A stretch of DNA of 64,000 nt from Aestuariivivens insulae (GTDB taxonomy: Bacteria > Bacteroidota > Bacteroidia > Flavobacteriales > Flavobacteriaceae). The position numbers and the translations under genes are program-made. Positions 61,553 to 64,000 of this stretch are shown in pieces (the first letter of the stretch is position 1; the number at the start of each line of letters is the position of its first letter). The DNA lies in assembly GCF_022662195.1 (NCBI RefSeq), contig NZ_JAKMCS010000003.1, forward strand, positions 248,001 through 312,000, given 5' to 3'. The notes beneath the pieces were generated by a model. That model saw nothing but the letters and a program-made list of their open reading frames with translations, made no database searches and was not told where the DNA came from.

Positions 61553-62555
61553 AAGGCACTTCTATTTCGTTTACTATTTTATTGATAATGTCTTCTGAAG
61601 TAACATTTTCGGCTTCTGCCTCATAAGTAATACCAATTCTGTGTCGTAACACATCATGTACCACAGCACGAACATCTTCAGGAATAACATAACCACGGCG
61701 TCTAATAAAAGCATAGCATTTGGCAGCGGTAGCCAGGTTGATACTTCCTCGAGGCGATGCCCCAAATGAAATTAAAGGTTTTAAATCGGCAAGTTTATAT
61801 TTCTCTGGGTATCGTGTTGCAAAAATAATGTCGAGAATGTATTTTTCAATCTTTTCATCCATATACACATCCCTAACGGCCTTTTGCGCATTTAAAATTT
61901 GCTCTAGGGAAACCACTGGGTTTACCTTATCCCAAGCGCCTTTTAAATTGGCCCGTACAATGAGTTGTTCTTCATCCAGTTTTGGGTAATCGATAACTGT
62001 TTTTAACATAAACCTGTCTACCTGTGCTTCTGGTAACGGATAGGTTCCTTCTTGCTCAACAGGGTTTTGCGTTGCCATAACCAAAAATGGTTTGTCCAAT
62101 ACAAAAGTATCGTCACCTATAGTCACCTGCTTTTCCTGCATGGCTTCCAATAATGCCGATTGCACTTTGGCCGGAGCCCTGTTAATCTCGTCTGCCAACA
62201 CAAAGTTGGCAAAAATAGGTCCTTTTTTTATGGAAAAATCGTTGGCCTTTATATTATAAATTAAAGTTCCGGTAACATCGGCAGGTAATAAATCTGGCGT
62301 AAACTGTATTCGGCTAAAACTACCATCTACCGCTTGCGCCAAGGTATTGATGGCTAAGGTCTTTGCCAAACCCGGCACGCCTTCCAATAAGATATGCCCT
62401 TGCCCCAAGAGACCAATAAGTAGGCGCTCTACCATGTGTTTTTGGCCTACTATAACCTTATTCATCTCCAGCGTAAGTAAATCAACAAAAGCACTTTCCT
62501 TTTCAATTTTCTCGTTAATTGTCTTAATATCAATTGTACCTGTATCTTCCATCAT
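61551..62555 (-). CDS. moxR: MoxR-type AAA+ ATPase
   Basis: 334 residues, cytoplasmic. Walker A GVPGLAKT (59-66), Walker B FVLADEINRAPAKVQSALLEAMQEKQV, sensor 1 MATQNPVEQEGTYPLPEAQVDRF, and a C-terminal lid with FGASPRGS. MoxR ATPases act as chaperones for VWA-domain partners, here BatA, BatB and the DUF58 protein. First gene of the operon; two adjacent ATGs (62555 and 62552) are possible. Confidence 0.96.
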   Translation of the reverse strand: MMEDTGTIDIKTINEKIEKESAFVDLLTLEMNKVIVGQKHMVERLLIGLLGQGHILLEGVPGLAKTLAINTLAQAVDGSFSRIQFTPDLLPADVTGTLIYNIKANDFSIKKGPIFANFVLADEINRAPAKVQSALLEAMQEKQVTIGDDTFVLDKPFLVMATQNPVEQEGTYPLPEAQVDRFMLKTVIDYPKLDEEQLIVRANLKGAWDKVNPVVSLEQILNAQKAVRDVYMDEKIEKYILDIIFATRYPEKYKLADLKPLISFGASPRGSINLATAAKCYAFIRRRGYVIPEDVRAVVHDVLRHRIGITYEAEAENVTSEDIINKIVNEIEVP

Positions 62556-62574
62556 GTTTTAATTTTTAAAAGCC

Positions 62575-62606
62575 CGAATATAGCATGCTTATTTGAGCAT
62601 TGCAAA
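62575..62606 (-). promoter_or_regulatory. Promoter of the moxR-bat operon
   Basis: Reading leftward, TTTG (62606-62603), a 20-bp spacer, then TATATTCG (62582-62575), seven of eight bases of TAnnTTTG, 19 bp before the moxR start. Confidence 0.6.
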
Positions 62607-62706
62607 TTGTTAAAATAATTTCGCACATGATGTTAATGGTTGGTTAAAATAGTTGTTAATGATAGGTTAAATAATTTAAGGGTCTTTAACCCATTTTATT
62701 TCATAA

Positions 62707-62740
62707 AAAAAGAGCAATACTTTTAAGCATTGCTCTTTTT
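62707..62740. terminator. Strong terminator after the DUF4382 gene
   Basis: A 12-bp perfect stem AAAAAGAGCAAT (62707-62718) with ATTGCTCTTTTT (62729-62740), with T runs on both strands. It lies 23 bp beyond the DUF4382 stop and insulates it from moxR. Bidirectional in form. Confidence 0.85.
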
Positions 62741-62763
62741 AATCTATTTTGTAATATGATGTA

Positions 62764-63855
62764 CTACGATACTGCTGCTAAAGTAGCATCTACTACTTCA
62801 TCTTCATCTGGATCTATGGTTACATCAAACTCTTGAGTCACATAACCTTCTGCCGAAATAGTTACTTTATAATCTCCTGGAGCAACATTTTCAATAAGGT
62901 ATTTTCCTTCTGCATCTGCTTCAACTGTAGTAGTGTCTGCATCATCTATAGCTATAGATATGGTAACACCTTCTGCAACTCCTGATACGGTACCACTAAT
63001 AGTTCCCGGTTTCAACATTAAAACAATAGGCTCGGGAATGGTAGTAATTTCACCATTCACGACTACAACATCCATGGCACTACCTACTGCATAATCAGAA
63101 TTTGTTGATTCTGCCATCACTTCGTAAGTACCTGCTGGCACTCCCCACAGTGCAAAAGCACCGGTTTCATCGGTGTTAGCAGAAACTATAAAATCATCGT
63201 TTGGGTCTTCATTACCCATATCATCAACTAATACTGAAACCATTGCCGGCAATGCCTCTGAAGGCTCAACAGTTCCTTCAATAATTCCAGAAGAAACCTC
63301 GGCACTGGCGTAAAGTACAGGTTTCAATATAATATTACTTGAGTTTCCAGCATGCACAATAGACTTTTCAACATCAAAATCCAATACATAATCGTAGGTA
63401 AAACCTTCTTCAATAAGCACATCTATTTTAACTTTTAAACCAGATTGCTGTGCGCTGGGTGTTTTTAAATCGAAGGTTTCATCCTCGTCATTTTCGTCTT
63501 TAATAACAATGGTATTACCATCACCCAATACTAAACGCATTTGGCTTAATGTTCCAGCTGGAATAGGAAAACGGTCTACAAGCACTTTACTAATGCCTCC
63601 GGTAAAATCTAAAAGGTTAACCGTTTCGTTATTGGCTTCAAGGGAGATCCACCCTTCGTCACTATCGCTATCGTCATCCATTTTAATCATGACATCAACA
63701 ACTTCTACATTAACGGCTTCATAATCGCCAGGATTATCAACCAATCTTACAGAAATTGTAGGTGCACTCTTTGCTGCTCCATCGGAGTTGGAATCATTAC
63801 AAGAAACGAAAAGGGATAAAATAAATAATGGAATGATTAATTTTAAATTTTTCAT
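62764..63855 (-). CDS. DUF4382 lipoprotein with carboxypeptidase-regulatory-like domains
   Basis: 363 residues with a lipobox (LFVSC, Cys19). The DUF4382 domain (about 33-185) has SVRLVDNPGDYEAVNVEVVDVMI and LLDFTGG; two carboxypeptidase-regulatory-like beta domains follow (about 190-285, GTVEPSEALPAMVSVLV; 290-360, GTISGTVSGVAEGVTISI with DYKVTISAEGYVTQEF). The protein is very acidic. Surface-exposed or periplasmic; function unknown. Confidence 0.9.
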   Translation of the reverse strand: MKNLKLIIPLFILSLFVSCNDSNSDGAAKSAPTISVRLVDNPGDYEAVNVEVVDVMIKMDDDSDSDEGWISLEANNETVNLLDFTGGISKVLVDRFPIPAGTLSQMRLVLGDGNTIVIKDENDEDETFDLKTPSAQQSGLKVKIDVLIEEGFTYDYVLDFDVEKSIVHAGNSSNIILKPVLYASAEVSSGIIEGTVEPSEALPAMVSVLVDDMGNEDPNDDFIVSANTDETGAFALWGVPAGTYEVMAESTNSDYAVGSAMDVVVVNGEITTIPEPIVLMLKPGTISGTVSGVAEGVTISIAIDDADTTTVEADAEGKYLIENVAPGDYKVTISAEGYVTQEFDVTIDPDEDEVVDATLAAVS

Positions 63856-63958
63856 AGTATGAATATCATTTTTTAGTTTACAAGTATATTTACGAATAAA
63901 AATACATCTTGGACTATAAGTTCAATTTTTAATAACAATATTACGATATTAACAGCCC

Positions 63959-63989
63959 TTTTTACAGTTTATTACATGAACTGTAAAAA
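63959..63989. other. Hairpin at the right edge
   Basis: TTTTTACAGTT (63959-63969) and AACTGTAAAAA (63979-63989) form an 11-bp stem. The T run lies before the stem on both strands, so it is not a normal terminator; an operator is possible. The rest of 63856-64000 holds no gene. Confidence 0.35.
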
Positions 63990-64000
63990 AAATATACGAA

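Noticed and set aside
63959-63989. Intrinsic terminator
   Set aside because: The T run precedes rather than follows the stem on either strand.

Overview
The window is a stretch of chromosome from a probably marine member of the Flavobacteriaceae (Bacteroidota). The evidence is an AT-rich genome, promoter -7 boxes of the TAnnTTTG type, two secreted proteases with type IX secretion C-terminal sorting domains, SusC/SusD-type glycan uptake proteins, a Bat/MoxR operon, and many Bacteroidota lipoproteins with short Cys lipoboxes. No phage, plasmid, CRISPR array or classical insertion sequence was seen.

Layout. 1-11.4 kb is mostly housekeeping: the 5' part of serS, ribF, two paralogous T9SS metzincin proteases flanking a small lipoprotein gene, then prs-rplY-pth. 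At 10.9-11.4 kb a GIY-YIG nuclease gene lies between a broken 5' piece of tRNA-Leu and an intact tRNA-Leu(CAA), and a 20-bp palindromic repeat interrupts the broken piece. 11.4-39.7 kb is one large polysaccharide utilisation locus (PUL). Leftward it encodes an FGE-type sulfatase-activating lipoprotein, a secreted EEP-fold protein, three GH29 alpha-L-fucosidases (one fused to a beta-propeller), a small SGNH esterase, a Cys-type sulfatase, a GH16, a GH31, an acetylesterase and a triple-domain esterase. Rightward it encodes an ECF sigma factor, a FecR-type anti-sigma, a SusC with an STN signalling domain, a SusD, and an FG-GAP/ASPIC lipoprotein. The set suits a sulfated, acetylated, fucose-containing glycan, probably algal; the exact polymer cannot be read from sequence.

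39.7-48.4 kb returns to core genes: yicC-gmk-nadD, gpsA, a stand-alone beta-propeller glycosidase-like lipoprotein related to the domain fused to GH29 in the PUL, a PLP threonine/serine dehydratase and pheS. 48.7-51.5 kb is a small stress-type operon (tautomerase, atypical SDR, DJ-1/PfpI, NTF2-like) preceded by a perfect CRP-type palindrome and a Crp/Fnr regulator whose recognition helix has the matching SRETxxR pattern. 52.0-62.6 kb carries cvpA and the moxR-DUF58-orf-batA-batB-batC-batD-batE operon. The window ends with a DUF4382 lipoprotein.

The most unusual signal is a set of 7-bp-periodic repeats in the bat operon. They flank a four-helix-bundle (S23/IVP-type) gene in inverted orientation, filling the batC-batD gap exactly. 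They also form a cargo-less inverted pair between moxR and the DUF58 gene, and they encode much of the signal peptide of the orf upstream of batA. Together with the GIY-YIG/tRNA arrangement and a dispersed 19-20 bp palindrome, they suggest small non-classical mobile or expanding elements at gene boundaries.
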